Shown: positions 32,375-40,261 of the stretch, one piece after another
How the letters are laid out: each line of letters opens with the position of its first letter
Position numbering within the stretch: position 1 is the stretch's first letter
Origin: Lapidilactobacillus achengensis
Lineage (GTDB): Bacteria; Bacillota; Bacilli; Lactobacillales; Lactobacillaceae
DNA: 64,000 nucleotides
Assembly: GCF_003946655.1 (NCBI RefSeq)
Contig: NZ_RHOV01000005.1
Coordinates: 82,747 to 146,746, forward strand
Direction of reading: 5' to 3'
Notes under the pieces: model-generated
The model's input: the letters and a program-made list of their open reading frames with translations, nothing else
The model's database searches: none
Told to the model about the DNA's origin: nothing
Position numbers and translations under genes: made by a program

Positions 32375-33361
32375 TTGGCACGTCCAATCAAAAAAGGAAT
32401 TGATTATTTTAATTTAGATGTTAATTTTCTCCATGATATCAAGATTCGAAAAATCATGCGTTCGTGTGGAAACCAGTCAATCACTATACTAATCTGCCTG
32501 CTCTGTAATATTTATCAAGACGATGGGTATTACATGCGGTGGGATGAAGATATACGGTTCTTGGTGGCCGATGATGTCGATGCCAAGGAAAGTGCAGTAC
32601 AGGATGTGGTGACAAGGGCGTGCGCAGTTGGGTTCTTCGATGATTCATTATTCAAGGAGTACAGAATTTTAACGTCGAAACGGATTCAAGAGAATTACAA
32701 GTTGGCCTCGAAGCAGAAGAAAGATAGTTCGATTAAACCCGAATATTTACTGCCAAGAGTTTCCATTAATGATAACGGGGTTTCCATGCATGGAAATGGA
32801 GTTAACAAGCATGACAATCCACATAGTATATCAGAACAAAACAAATCAGATAATAACAAACAACAACAACCAGCTGCTGCCGACGATTGGCAATCACCAA
32901 TGATTCTCTGGCAAGCGACCTTTGGGATACTGAATACTTTTCAAATCCAGCTTTTTGAAGAGTACTCACAATCGCTTGGTGTAGAAATCATGTCTGAAGC
33001 TGTTAAACGTGTGGCGACGAATGCTTCTAAAGGCACTGGTGCGTTTAAATATCTTGAAACCATCTGTAAAGCTTGGGTTGCCAATGGCGTTAAGTCACTT
33101 GCTGACATCGAACGGTTAGATCAGCAGCACGAGAACGCCAAACTGCAGAAGAAGTCAGTTGGAAGGCAGTTTTACAATCGCAAGAAACCAATAGGAATCG
33201 TGCCAAGTTGGATGCAAGAAGCCAGCAGTGAGTCTAACAGTCAGCCTACTGAACCATCTGTGTCCAAGAAGGATATTCAAGCAAAATTGGCAGCTATAGC
33301 CAAGACAAGGGCGGAACTGGAGGCTAAGTCTAATGCAACTGACAATGAATCCCAAGGATAA
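32375..33361 (+). CDS. DnaD-like replisome organiser (replication initiator)
   Basis: A 328-residue protein. The N-terminal domain (about 1-110) matches the Lin1244/Lin1753-type winged helix found in Gram-positive phage initiators (IKKGIDYFNLDVNFLHDIKI). A low-complexity linker follows, then a DnaD-like domain (about 175-240, LFEEYSQSLGVEIMSEAVKR, FKYLETICKAW). It would open the phage origin and recruit host helicase loading proteins. Translation starts at TTG with AGGAGGTG upstream. Iterated GTTTCCAT motifs and a palindrome lie in the linker coding region. Confidence 0.82.
   Translation: MARPIKKGIDYFNLDVNFLHDIKIRKIMRSCGNQSITILICLLCNIYQDDGYYMRWDEDIRFLVADDVDAKESAVQDVVTRACAVGFFDDSLFKEYRILTSKRIQENYKLASKQKKDSSIKPEYLLPRVSINDNGVSMHGNGVNKHDNPHSISEQNKSDNNKQQQPAAADDWQSPMILWQATFGILNTFQIQLFEEYSQSLGVEIMSEAVKRVATNASKGTGAFKYLETICKAWVANGVKSLADIERLDQQHENAKLQKKSVGRQFYNRKKPIGIVPSWMQEASSESNSQPTEPSVSKKDIQAKLAAIAKTRAELEAKSNATDNESQG
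32759..32796. promoter_or_regulatory. Candidate phage replication origin iterons
   Basis: GTTTCCAT occurs at 32759-32766 and 32780-32787. The second copy is part of the perfect 16-base palindrome TTTCCATGCATGGAAA (32781-32796). The position inside the linker of the initiator gene is where many phage origins lie. The repeats are few, so this is tentative. Confidence 0.4.
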
Positions 33362-33629
33362 AAATCAATTCGTTGAGCAGCTTAAAGAATTGAAACATCA
33401 AGGTTATGAATGGATTGTCCGTGAAGATGACAGGTATGTCGTGCTTTTTAGCTTGTTGCCTAAGAAATATACACAATCCGATGAGCTATATGGACATTGG
33501 TGGGGTTACTCGAGCGAGGATGACCCAAGAGCTTTACCTGCTTACCCGGTTGAGCCGGCTAATAAGTTTGTCATGCAGCTATCACCAAATCACGCAACTA
33601 AAATTGAAGATTTATTAGCACAATTATAA
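33333..33629 (+). CDS. Phage early protein, unknown function
   Basis: A 98-residue protein overlapping the end of the initiator gene, with GGAGG 9 bases upstream. It contains an aromatic stretch LYGHWWGYSSEDDPRALPAY. No family is recognised. Confidence 0.55.
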   Translation: MQLTMNPKDKNQFVEQLKELKHQGYEWIVREDDRYVVLFSLLPKKYTQSDELYGHWWGYSSEDDPRALPAYPVEPANKFVMQLSPNHATKIEDLLAQL

Positions 33630-33670
33630 AATGCGCCGTTGATTATGACCGGCGATTAAGGAGTTTTAAC

Positions 33671-33934
33671 ATGAAAGATCATAAAGCAACATTTGAATTA
33701 TTAGTTACGACACAGGGTTCGCGCAAACAAGTATCCGCAAAGATTCGTAATGCATCGGATACAGACATATCTTTCGTAATCGTTACACTGGCTCGGAAGA
33801 TAGCCGCGAGCAGTCGTACCGAAGACACGTCGGCAGCAGATGTACTATTCGGATTAGCAATATCAGATATGCAAACACCACCGGAAAATGTGAAGTTTGC
33901 GGCTTCTGAAAAACTTAGCCAGGAGGCAAACTAA
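33671..33934 (+). CDS. Phage early protein, unknown function
   Basis: An 87-residue protein (MKDHKATFELLVTTQGSRKQ) with an AAGGAG site. It seems to be a small alpha/beta protein. Its stop overlaps the next start (TAATG). No family is recognised. Confidence 0.55.
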   Translation: MKDHKATFELLVTTQGSRKQVSAKIRNASDTDISFVIVTLARKIAASSRTEDTSAADVLFGLAISDMQTPPENVKFAASEKLSQEAN

Positions 33935-34170
33935 TGGAATTTAGACATCCAAAACACATTAAACTGTCTAAAAAAGTCGGCGACGCACTGGACCTTTACT
34001 ATCCAGAAGATGACATTAACCAGGTCATCAGAGATATCTCAGAAGGCGAGATATGCGAAGAACTTTACGCTTATTACCAGGAATACGGGGATGCAGCTAT
34101 TTTGAAATTCAGGTATGCCCTTGAAAATGGTTGGGACCCGTTAGAACCAGATGATCATCATGATGAGTGA
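33934..34170 (+). CDS. Phage early protein, unknown function
   Basis: A 78-residue acidic protein (MEFRHPKHIKLSKKVGDALD) translationally coupled to the preceding gene, with a CCAGGAGG site. It ends in an Asp/His-rich tail. No family is recognised. Confidence 0.55.
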   Translation: MEFRHPKHIKLSKKVGDALDLYYPEDDINQVIRDISEGEICEELYAYYQEYGDAAILKFRYALENGWDPLEPDDHHDE

Positions 34171-34265
34171 TCTGCTATGGTTCAAGAATAAGTATCATCG
34201 AAAAACTTGACCGGATTTATGCTAAGAGCGACTTAAATTAACAGGTTAGAGGAGTGTATGTATTA

Positions 34266-34892
34266 ATGCTTGGAGAAGTAAATTTAGATATGCCGCACAG
34301 TGGTTCATCAACCGATAGATTTAGTGCACAACGTATTGCGGGTGGTGATGTGTTGCTAGAAGTCTACGATTCTGCCAGCGTTCATGGTATGGCAAAACAA
34401 TCATTATTAATTGCAAAGAATAATATTCCGAAGTTCATTGATTGGCTGGAGAAAGATATTTCAAAGCTAACCTATAACAGAAAAGTTCAACTAACCTTTC
34501 TGGGTGAGCCAGTTCCTCAAGGGAGACCTCGGACCACAATTGTGAAAGGAAAAATAATTGTTTATGATCCAGTAGATAGCAGAAAGTATAAGCAACTTAT
34601 CAAATACCAAGCCTACCATCAATACAAAGATAAACCGTTAGAAGGTCAATTGCGGTGTGACGTAAAGGTCTATCGCTCGATTCAAGCAAGTACCAACAAT
34701 AAGCAGCGACGGTTAAAAGAACAGGGGATTGTGCGTCCTATTGTCAAAGGTGACATTGATAATTATTTTAAAGCGGTAACCGATCCATTGTCCAAGATTG
34801 TTTGGAAAGACGACGCACAAATTGTTGAAGGTTTCATCAGTAAATACTATTCAGAGAACCCACGAATCGAAATGACCATTAGTCAAGTATAA
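34266..34892 (+). CDS. RusA-family Holliday junction resolvase with N-terminal extension
   Basis: A 208-residue protein. The C-terminal 135 residues match RusA: LTFLGEPVPQGRPR, then the catalytic acid cluster GDIDNYFKAVTDPLSKIVWKDDAQIVE-type region around residues 160-185. RusA cuts branched DNA made during phage replication and recombination. The first 70 residues, with GSSTDRFSAQRIAGGDVLLE, form an extra domain absent from typical RusA (about 120-135 residues). The start is uncertain: ATG 34266 (AGAGGAG 11 bases upstream) or GTG 34254. Confidence 0.82.
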   Translation: MLGEVNLDMPHSGSSTDRFSAQRIAGGDVLLEVYDSASVHGMAKQSLLIAKNNIPKFIDWLEKDISKLTYNRKVQLTFLGEPVPQGRPRTTIVKGKIIVYDPVDSRKYKQLIKYQAYHQYKDKPLEGQLRCDVKVYRSIQASTNNKQRRLKEQGIVRPIVKGDIDNYFKAVTDPLSKIVWKDDAQIVEGFISKYYSENPRIEMTISQV

Positions 34893-34929
34893 CGGCACTG
34901 GTATAACTAATTAGAATGGAGGAATAACG

Positions 34930-35709
34930 ATGGAAATGATTAGAACGCCCGATCAAACTCAATTGTTTAAGTTCAAAGATAATGTCGTTCGTGCATTAAC
35001 AATTGAAGGGGAGCCGTATTTTGTTGGGAAGGATGTTGCCGAGATCCTTGGATATTCAAATACACGGGATGCACTATCGATTCACGTCGATATCGAGGAT
35101 AAAAATACCGTCGCGATTCACGACGGTAATAAGGGAAATCCTAATCAAACAGTAATTAGTGAGTCTGGATTATATTCACTTATTCTCTCAAGCAAATTAC
35201 CAACTGCAAAAGAGTTCAAACGTTGGGTGACGTCGGAGGTTCTTCCTTCAATTAGAAAACACGGTGCCTATATGACGGGCGCGACGATTGAATCTTTGCT
35301 TGCAAATCCAGAAAATGGTGCCAAATTATTAATGACCCTCAGTGCCGAACGTCAAGCTCGATTGGCAGCCGAGGAACAAGTCGAAGTGATGACACCTAAA
35401 GCTCTATTTGCTGATTCGGTTTCTGCCAGCCATAATGCCATTTTGGTTGGTGACTTGGCCAAAATATTGAGTGGCAATGGAGTAAACATCGGTGCCAACC
35501 GATTGTTTAAATGGTTAAGAGTTAATGGATATTTAATTTCAGGGAACAGAACTGATCGAAATATGCCCACACAAAAATCTATGGAATTAGGTCTGTTTCA
35601 GATTAAAGAGACGGTAATCAATCATTCTGACGGTCATACTTCAATTTCAAAAACATCAAAGGTCACAGGTAAAGGCCAACAATATTTTATCAACAAATTT
35701 CTTGCATAA
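34930..35709 (+). CDS. Phage antirepressor (BRO-N and KilA-C/ANT domains)
   Basis: A 259-residue protein. The BRO-N domain spans about 10-115 (VRALTIEGEPYFVGKDVAEI, then KRWVTSEVLPSIRKHGAYM), followed by a coiled linker and a C-terminal ANT/KilAC domain (LFADSVSASHNAILVGDLAK, KWLRVNGYLIS). Antirepressors inactivate the phage repressor or other regulators. Here the gene is far from the switch, between RusA and the late regulator. GGAGG precedes the ATG. Confidence 0.88.
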   Translation: MEMIRTPDQTQLFKFKDNVVRALTIEGEPYFVGKDVAEILGYSNTRDALSIHVDIEDKNTVAIHDGNKGNPNQTVISESGLYSLILSSKLPTAKEFKRWVTSEVLPSIRKHGAYMTGATIESLLANPENGAKLLMTLSAERQARLAAEEQVEVMTPKALFADSVSASHNAILVGDLAKILSGNGVNIGANRLFKWLRVNGYLISGNRTDRNMPTQKSMELGLFQIKETVINHSDGHTSISKTSKVTGKGQQYFINKFLA

Positions 35710-35732
35710 AAAAAGGCCGCCCGCAAGCAGCC
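35708..35732 (-). terminator. Minus-strand-oriented terminator hairpin
   Basis: On the minus strand, GGCTGC pairs with GCGGCC around a 6-base loop and is followed by TTTTTTT. On the plus strand it starts directly after the antirepressor stop and no T run follows. It would block antisense transcripts. Confidence 0.5.
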
Positions 35733-35736
35733 CCTT

Positions 35737-36204
35737 ATGAATGATTTTGACAAATCTAATTATATCACGTGGGGTGAGCGAGTGGTACTGTTGCCAGAAC
35801 TAGATGACAAAGCTACTAGAAGGAATGCACGGGCAGTTTTAAATCGATTTAGAAGCTATGCTCGAATGGCTGGGCGCCCATTAGTTGAAATCAAATCGCC
35901 CACGATTGATGATATGCCAAAGGCTCAAGCTTACGGTAATTCAGCAGAAAAAAGGATTGTTGGTATTATTAATGCTCAAGTCGAAATAGATAAGATCCAA
36001 CAGGCAATGTCGTTTCTGTCTTTCGATAATTATTGGGTGTTGTATTATTCGTATTTCACACCGAAGCCACTGTCTAACGATGAGATATCTAAATTAATTA
36101 AGGTTGCGACTGATAAGACAGTAGATTATCGAAAAGCAAAGGCCCTAATACAATTCGCTGAAGCATATCCAGGGCAATCCTTGCTGGTGTGGAAGCAAAA
36201 CTAG
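35737..36204 (+). CDS. ArpU-family late transcription regulator
   Basis: A protein of up to 155 residues resembling the ArpU/LtrA-type regulators that switch on late genes in Gram-positive phages: LLPELDDKATRRNARAVLNR near the start, then a helical core ending in a sigma-like region (LSNDEISKLIKVATDKTVDY). The ATG at 35737 lies right behind a hairpin with no good ribosome-binding site. The in-frame GTG at 35782, preceded by GGGGTGAG, gives the usual family N-terminus and may be the real start. It is the last gene before the late-region leader. Confidence 0.75.
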   Translation: MNDFDKSNYITWGERVVLLPELDDKATRRNARAVLNRFRSYARMAGRPLVEIKSPTIDDMPKAQAYGNSAEKRIVGIINAQVEIDKIQQAMSFLSFDNYWVLYYSYFTPKPLSNDEISKLIKVATDKTVDYRKAKALIQFAEAYPGQSLLVWKQN

Positions 36205-36315
36205 ATTTCGTTAAGAAATCGTCAAGAAATCATTCGGAAATAATTCGGAAAAAAGTCCGAATTAATGCGTTATAGTGATATTGTGGTTAATTTCAAAAGA
36301 ACCCTTCCATAGGGC

Positions 36316-36358
36316 GGCGTGAGTGGTAATTATTCTGGTTCGATTCCAGTACACGCCA
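36316..36358 (+). ncRNA. tRNA-like acceptor/T-arm minihelix
   Basis: GGCGTG (36316-36321) pairs with CACGCC (36352-36357). Inside it, CTGG-TTCGATT-CCAG is a T-arm with the canonical T-loop. Between them is only a ten-base GTGGTAATTA connector, so D and anticodon arms are absent. A discriminator-like A follows. It is not a functional decoding tRNA, but it keeps the coaxial acceptor and T-arm stack recognised by CCA-adding enzyme, RNase P and EF-Tu. It sits between the late regulator and the late genes. Confidence 0.5.
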
Positions 36359-36501
36359 TTGCTGTGCACCTCCAATACTGATGTTTTGCGACTAACTCCT
36401 TTAAAATAATTTTCCGGGACCTACTACCAAATCTTTCATAATTAATTGCACAGCAAACATCCCCAATTCCTTACAGTCATAATTGGGGATATACATATAA
36501 T
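36359..36501 (+). promoter_or_regulatory. Late-region leader with two long hairpins and a promoter-like -10
   Basis: TTGCTGTGCA (36359-36368) pairs perfectly with TGCACAGCAA (36447-36456). Immediately after, ATCCCCAATT (36459-36468) pairs perfectly with AATTGGGGAT (36481-36490). TATAAT follows at 36496-36501, with TTACAG at 36471-36476 as a weak -35 (19-base spacer). The second palindrome overlaps this promoter and could be the target of the ArpU-like regulator. No T run follows either hairpin. Confidence 0.5.
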
Positions 36502-36520
36502 AAAGTTAAGGGATGATCAC

Positions 36521-36733
36521 ATGGATAAAAAAGATATTCTAAAGATGACTAAATATGATATGGCCGGACTGGTTCCCAATGAGGAGACTACACAGAGTAT
36601 CAGAATGTTAAGCAGATTGTTCGGTGAGTCAGTTAATCAATATATAGTTGATGGGTACGATCGGGTTGAAGCAATTGAAATGGCACAAGCCTTATTTTCA
36701 GCGGTATTCAAGCCACATAAGTTGGATAAATAG
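36521..36733 (+). CDS. Small phage protein, unknown function
   Basis: A 70-residue protein (MDKKDILKMTKYDMAGLVPN), first in the late region, with an AAGGGATG site. It is predicted to be all-helical. The frame upstream of 36521 crosses the hairpin leader and is not used. No family is recognised. Confidence 0.55.
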   Translation: MDKKDILKMTKYDMAGLVPNEETTQSIRMLSRLFGESVNQYIVDGYDRVEAIEMAQALFSAVFKPHKLDK

Positions 36734-36810
36734 GAACCCCTCACACTCCATATTGATATTTCAGTAATAAGTGTTACCTTAATTATAAAATATGTTATGG
36801 GGTGGCATGA

Positions 36811-37623
36811 ATGGATAAAAAGACATTGAAAGCAATGGTTGAGCATCCTGAGTATCTGATGAATTCTGAGCGTGTAGGACTAAAACAGCGCATACAAGAA
36901 CAAAAGATAATTAAAGATGAGATAAAGGATGCAGCTATTGAAACTGCAAAGTCTCAAGGGAGGAGTATAGTGTCTCATATTATTAATATGAATATCGGGA
37001 ACATTCTGTTAGATATAATCGAAACAGGAGATAGGCTGAAGTCAAACTTGGATGATGCGAAAAAAGCGGCTTTGATTAGTGAGTATTTACAAAAGGTTGA
37101 TGATCAGGAACAGGGACTGATGAGGCTTGCAGACTTGATAACTGATCCATACGGTTTAAGCATTTACTCAAAAATAACAGCGTTATTAAGTGATTCACCG
37201 TTTGATGATGATTTGATTTCGATTCTCTCTGAATATCTAGCCAAGCTATCTAAAGAACCAAATCTAGGCGAAGCATTTTCTAAAAGCAAGACAATCTTAA
37301 ATTTAATAGATAAGGTCTCACCACTCGCGTTAATTGTGTTAAAGAATTATCGATTTTGGCCTCGCATTTCAAACCCTGGAGCAGCAGTTGTTGTCGGTGG
37401 CGTTGTACAGGGTGATAACAGTCAACTAGTTGCAGAGTGTTTTCAAACAATTCCCGCTCTTCATGGTATAGAAGTTGGATCGATACGAATGGCAATTTTA
37501 GACCTTCAAGTAAATGGATTAGCACAGTTTATGCAAGGAACTGACCGAGTAACAAATCAAATTGTGTATGTGGAAATGCCAACAGATTCTGGAACTATGT
37601 TAGCTGATGTAATAAGAGATTGA
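36811..37623 (+). CDS. Autonomous accessory gene (moron candidate), unknown function
   Basis: A 270-residue, mostly helical protein. The segment from about 70 to 190 (LISEYLQKVDDQEQGLMRLA, then KTILNLIDKVSPLALIVLKN) loosely resembles the helical core of Abi-alpha/DUF4393-type proteins, where a SPLxAxxL stretch is typical. A Gly-rich GAAVVVGGVVQGD follows in the last third. It has an AT-rich upstream region, a GGGGTGG site and its own terminator (37633-37654), so it is a separate transcription unit inserted ahead of the packaging genes. The start MDKK echoes the preceding gene. A defence or lysogenic-conversion role is an inference. Confidence 0.6.
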   Translation: MDKKTLKAMVEHPEYLMNSERVGLKQRIQEQKIIKDEIKDAAIETAKSQGRSIVSHIINMNIGNILLDIIETGDRLKSNLDDAKKAALISEYLQKVDDQEQGLMRLADLITDPYGLSIYSKITALLSDSPFDDDLISILSEYLAKLSKEPNLGEAFSKSKTILNLIDKVSPLALIVLKNYRFWPRISNPGAAVVVGGVVQGDNSQLVAECFQTIPALHGIEVGSIRMAILDLQVNGLAQFMQGTDRVTNQIVYVEMPTDSGTMLADVIRD

Positions 37624-37632
37624 TTTAAATTT

Positions 37633-37654
37633 AGGCGCTTAGGCGTCTTTTTTT
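37633..37654 (+). terminator. Terminator of the accessory gene
   Basis: AGGCGC and GCGTCT pair (one G-T) around TTAG and are followed by seven T. It lies 10 bases after the gene's stop codon. Confidence 0.8.
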
Positions 37655-37685
37655 ATACCCAAATTTAGGAAAGGAGGTGGTGTCA

Positions 37686-37844
37686 ATGGCGATGCGTATC
37701 CATTCGAAGTTTGGTTACTGCTCCGTGGAGGAAACCAAAATGGATGCACGACTGGAGAAATGGCTAAAGCAGGAAAAGGCCAAGAAGAAAAAGTCTGAAG
37801 AACGGGTGAATGTAAGTGTTAATCGAAACAAAGTCTATTCATGA
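37686..37844 (+). CDS. Small basic phage protein (52 residues)
   Basis: ATG at 37686 with AAAGGAGGTGG upstream opens MAMRIHSKFGYCSVEETKMD followed by a lysine-rich helix. It overlaps the start of the methyltransferase gene by 29 bases. No family is recognised, but the ribosome-binding site is excellent. Confidence 0.55.
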   Translation: MAMRIHSKFGYCSVEETKMDARLEKWLKQEKAKKKKSEERVNVSVNRNKVYS

Positions 37845-39078
37845 GTTAAAAAATGCTGAGTACAATCCTAGGGTTGAGCTTAAACCAGGGATGCCTGAGT
37901 TTGAAAAGCTTAAGAGCTCAATTGATACTTTCGGGTTGGTTGACCCGCCAATTTGGAATAAACAGACAGGCCATTTAGTTGGTGGTCATCAGAGGGTAGC
38001 TGTCGCTAAGCTTCTGGGGATGACTAAGTTGGACGTATCAGTCGTTGATTTGTCATTGGTTAAAGAGAAACAGCTCAATTTAGCACTCAATAAAATCTCG
38101 GGTGAATGGGACGAGGATAAGTTAGCCCAGTTGCTTGATGACTTGGGTGATGAAGTTGAGATTACTGGATTTGATGAAGATGAAGTTAGTGATTTAATTC
38201 AAGCCATGGAACACAAAGATGATCAGGCGGTTGACGTGGTCGAAGATGATTTCGATGTTAACTCATTTTTGAAGGACGACCAGGAGCCTACCGCCAAGTT
38301 AGGTCAGATTTGGAAGTTGGGACGCCATTATCTAATGTGCGGCGATTCGACTGATAAGGACAGCGTGTCGAAACTTATGCAGGGTCATCAAGCTGACTTA
38401 ATCATCACTGACCCACCTTATAACGTTGCAGTTGAAAGTCATTCCAAAGAGTTGCAAGACTCGGGACGAGATATCATTCTCAATGATAAGCTGGCCAGCA
38501 ATGATTTTAATTCTTTCCTTGACCAGGTCTTTGCACGATATCAGGAAATTAGCAAAGATACAACGCCTGTTTATGTATTCCACAGTGCAACTTATCAACG
38601 AGAATTCGAAAATGCTATGAACAAGAATGGCATCGTTGTCCGGGCTCAATGTATTTGGGTGAAGAACAATGCGACGTTCGGTTGGGCTCAATATCGTTGG
38701 CAGCATGAGCCTTGCTTTTATGCTTACTTTGATGGTAAGAGCCCAAGCTGGTATGGCGACCGCAAACAAACAACTGTGTGGCGCGACGAGTTAGTCGAAG
38801 ACATCAGCACTGTTTGGGAAGTCAGTCGTGACAATACCAATGAGTATATGCACCCTACCCAAAAGCCTATCAGCTTGATTAAGATTCCAATGGTCAACTC
38901 AAGCAAGCGTGATGACATTATTGTTGATTTGTTTGGCGGTTCAGGTTCGACACTTATTACTGCTGAGCAATTGAAACGTTCATGCTATACGATGGAGCTT
39001 GACCCTAAGTTCTGCGATGTGATCTTAAATCGATTTGAGAAGTTAACGGGAATTAAGTCAGAGTTACTCGAGCATTAG
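37816..39078 (+). CDS. ParB-like nuclease domain / DNA methyltransferase fusion
   Basis: A 420-residue protein. An N-terminal ParB/Srx-like domain (about 5-125) contains NPRVELKPGMPEFEKLKSSI and LVGGHQRVAVAKLLG. It is followed by an amino-methyltransferase with motif IV DPPYNV (Asp199-Tyr202) and, near the end, motif I DLFGGSGSTL, the order of beta-class N6/N4 enzymes. Such orphan methylases next to terminase genes may protect phage DNA or mark it for packaging. GTG start. No restriction partner is nearby. Confidence 0.9.
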   Translation: MLIETKSIHELKNAEYNPRVELKPGMPEFEKLKSSIDTFGLVDPPIWNKQTGHLVGGHQRVAVAKLLGMTKLDVSVVDLSLVKEKQLNLALNKISGEWDEDKLAQLLDDLGDEVEITGFDEDEVSDLIQAMEHKDDQAVDVVEDDFDVNSFLKDDQEPTAKLGQIWKLGRHYLMCGDSTDKDSVSKLMQGHQADLIITDPPYNVAVESHSKELQDSGRDIILNDKLASNDFNSFLDQVFARYQEISKDTTPVYVFHSATYQREFENAMNKNGIVVRAQCIWVKNNATFGWAQYRWQHEPCFYAYFDGKSPSWYGDRKQTTVWRDELVEDISTVWEVSRDNTNEYMHPTQKPISLIKIPMVNSSKRDDIIVDLFGGSGSTLITAEQLKRSCYTMELDPKFCDVILNRFEKLTGIKSELLEH

Positions 39079-39107
39079 AAAAAGCCCAGATGCGCTAACA
39101 TCTGAGC
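39079..39107 (-). terminator. Minus-strand-oriented terminator hairpin
   Basis: On the minus strand, GCTCAGATG pairs with CATCTGGGC (one wobble) and is followed by TTTTT. It starts directly after the methyltransferase stop codon. On the plus strand only CCCTTTCT follows, so termination there would be weak. Confidence 0.5.
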
Positions 39108-39123
39108 CCTTTCTCGTACCGGG

Positions 39124-39211
39124 TAACCCCAGCAGAGACGGCAGATTGACCACCGGTGGTCGTTATGAGGACTGCCGCCTCGTTTTCAATAATAATTGAA
39201 TGCTGGGGTTA
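39124..39211 (+). ncRNA. Nested hairpin RNA that hides a ribosome-binding site
   Basis: Three stems are stacked. Outer: TAACCCCAGCA (39124-39134) with TGCTGGGGTTA (39201-39211), 11 perfect pairs. Middle: GAGACGGCAG (39135-39144) with CTGCCGCCTC (39172-39181), one mismatch. Inner: the 14-base palindrome GACCACCGGTGGTC (39148-39161). The GGGG in the outer 3' strand is the only Shine-Dalgarno-like sequence for the ATG at 39217, so folding would block translation. There are no T runs of terminator type. Confidence 0.6.
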
Positions 39212-39216
39212 TAACA

Positions 39217-39426
39217 ATGGCTGAAAATAATGACGAGTTAACTATTTTAATCGAACAAGCAGAGCAAAAGACCGAGAGTATTGAGGAATACCGTAAGATT
39301 ATTAGAATTGCTCTTGGTAAATGGTTGAAAAATCTTCAAGCAGGCGATATTAAGTTGAATTCTGTTCACGACGCGGAAGTGCTTATGAGCTTAGACCTAG
39401 AATTGCAAAACAAACTCAATGAATAG
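39217..39426 (+). CDS. Small phage protein upstream of terminase, unknown function
   Basis: A 69-residue acidic helical protein (MAENNDELTILIEQAEQKTE). Its ribosome-binding region lies in the outer stem of the nested hairpin at 39124-39211. An alternative TTG at 39196 lies inside that structure. No family is recognised. Confidence 0.55.
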   Translation: MAENNDELTILIEQAEQKTESIEEYRKIIRIALGKWLKNLQAGDIKLNSVHDAEVLMSLDLELQNKLNE

Positions 39427-39454
39427 CTAATATCAGGTGGTGAGTTGATGTGAT

Positions 39455-40261
39455 GTGACTGACTTAAATAAAGTAAAAGCAGATTATGAGGCTGGTACGA
39501 AGTATAAGGATATCGCTGCTAAATATGGTGTGACGGTGAATACCGTTAAATCCTGGATACGGCGAAACGGCTGGTCTCGAAATAAAACAGGAACTAAAAA
39601 GAGGGTGCACCCTAAAATTAAACAGGGTGCACCCATTGGTAACCAGAATGCGATTGGTAATGTTGGCGGTGGTGCACCGACTCGCAATAAAAATGCGGTA
39701 GTGACCGGCGAACACGAATCGATATTGCTGTCCGAGCTTGACGATGAAGAGCGCAAACTATACGACCAGGTGCAAACAGATCCGCTCACACGAATTGATG
39801 AAGAAATTCGCATCTTAACGATTCGAGAGCGCCGTATGTTGGCTCGCCTGAAAGCTGCTCAGGATGATCTGACAGATGAAGAGGTTACAACCCTCACTCA
39901 ATTAATCAATGACAAGATGCCATCAACGAATCCGAAAGGTAGAACGGTGATGATTACTGTCAAGCATATGGCCGACGTTCAAGTCTCTACAGTTAAAACC
40001 AGCCAAATCGATTTGGTTCTGCGGCTTGAGGAGAGTTTGACCAAGGTCAGCGCCCAACTGAATAAGGCGGTTGCTACGCGACAATCAATTATTAACGCTG
40101 ATGTGCGTAATGAGTTAGTTCAATCTCAAAATGAAATTGCTAAGACTCAGAATATTAAACTGCGTGCAGATTTAGGTATCGACGATGATGATGATAACGA
40201 CGACGGATTCATTGATGCAATCAAAGGCAGGCTGAAAGAAGTGTGGAACGATGAAGATTAA
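39455..40261 (+). CDS. Terminase small subunit
   Basis: A 268-residue small terminase. An N-terminal helix-turn-helix (KVKADYEAGTKYKDIAAKYG, TVKSWIRRNGW) is followed by the family motif GAPIGNQNAIGN and GGGAPTRNKNAV, a helical oligomerisation core and an acidic tail. It recognises the packaging site and recruits the large subunit. GTG start. It overlaps the large subunit gene by 11 bases. Confidence 0.9.
   Translation: MTDLNKVKADYEAGTKYKDIAAKYGVTVNTVKSWIRRNGWSRNKTGTKKRVHPKIKQGAPIGNQNAIGNVGGGAPTRNKNAVVTGEHESILLSELDDEERKLYDQVQTDPLTRIDEEIRILTIRERRMLARLKAAQDDLTDEEVTTLTQLINDKMPSTNPKGRTVMITVKHMADVQVSTVKTSQIDLVLRLEESLTKVSAQLNKAVATRQSIINADVRNELVQSQNEIAKTQNIKLRADLGIDDDDDNDDGFIDAIKGRLKEVWNDED

Noticed and set aside
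36316..36358. Functional decoding tRNA
   Set aside because: There is no D-arm or anticodon arm between the acceptor stem and T-arm, so it is annotated only as tRNA-like.
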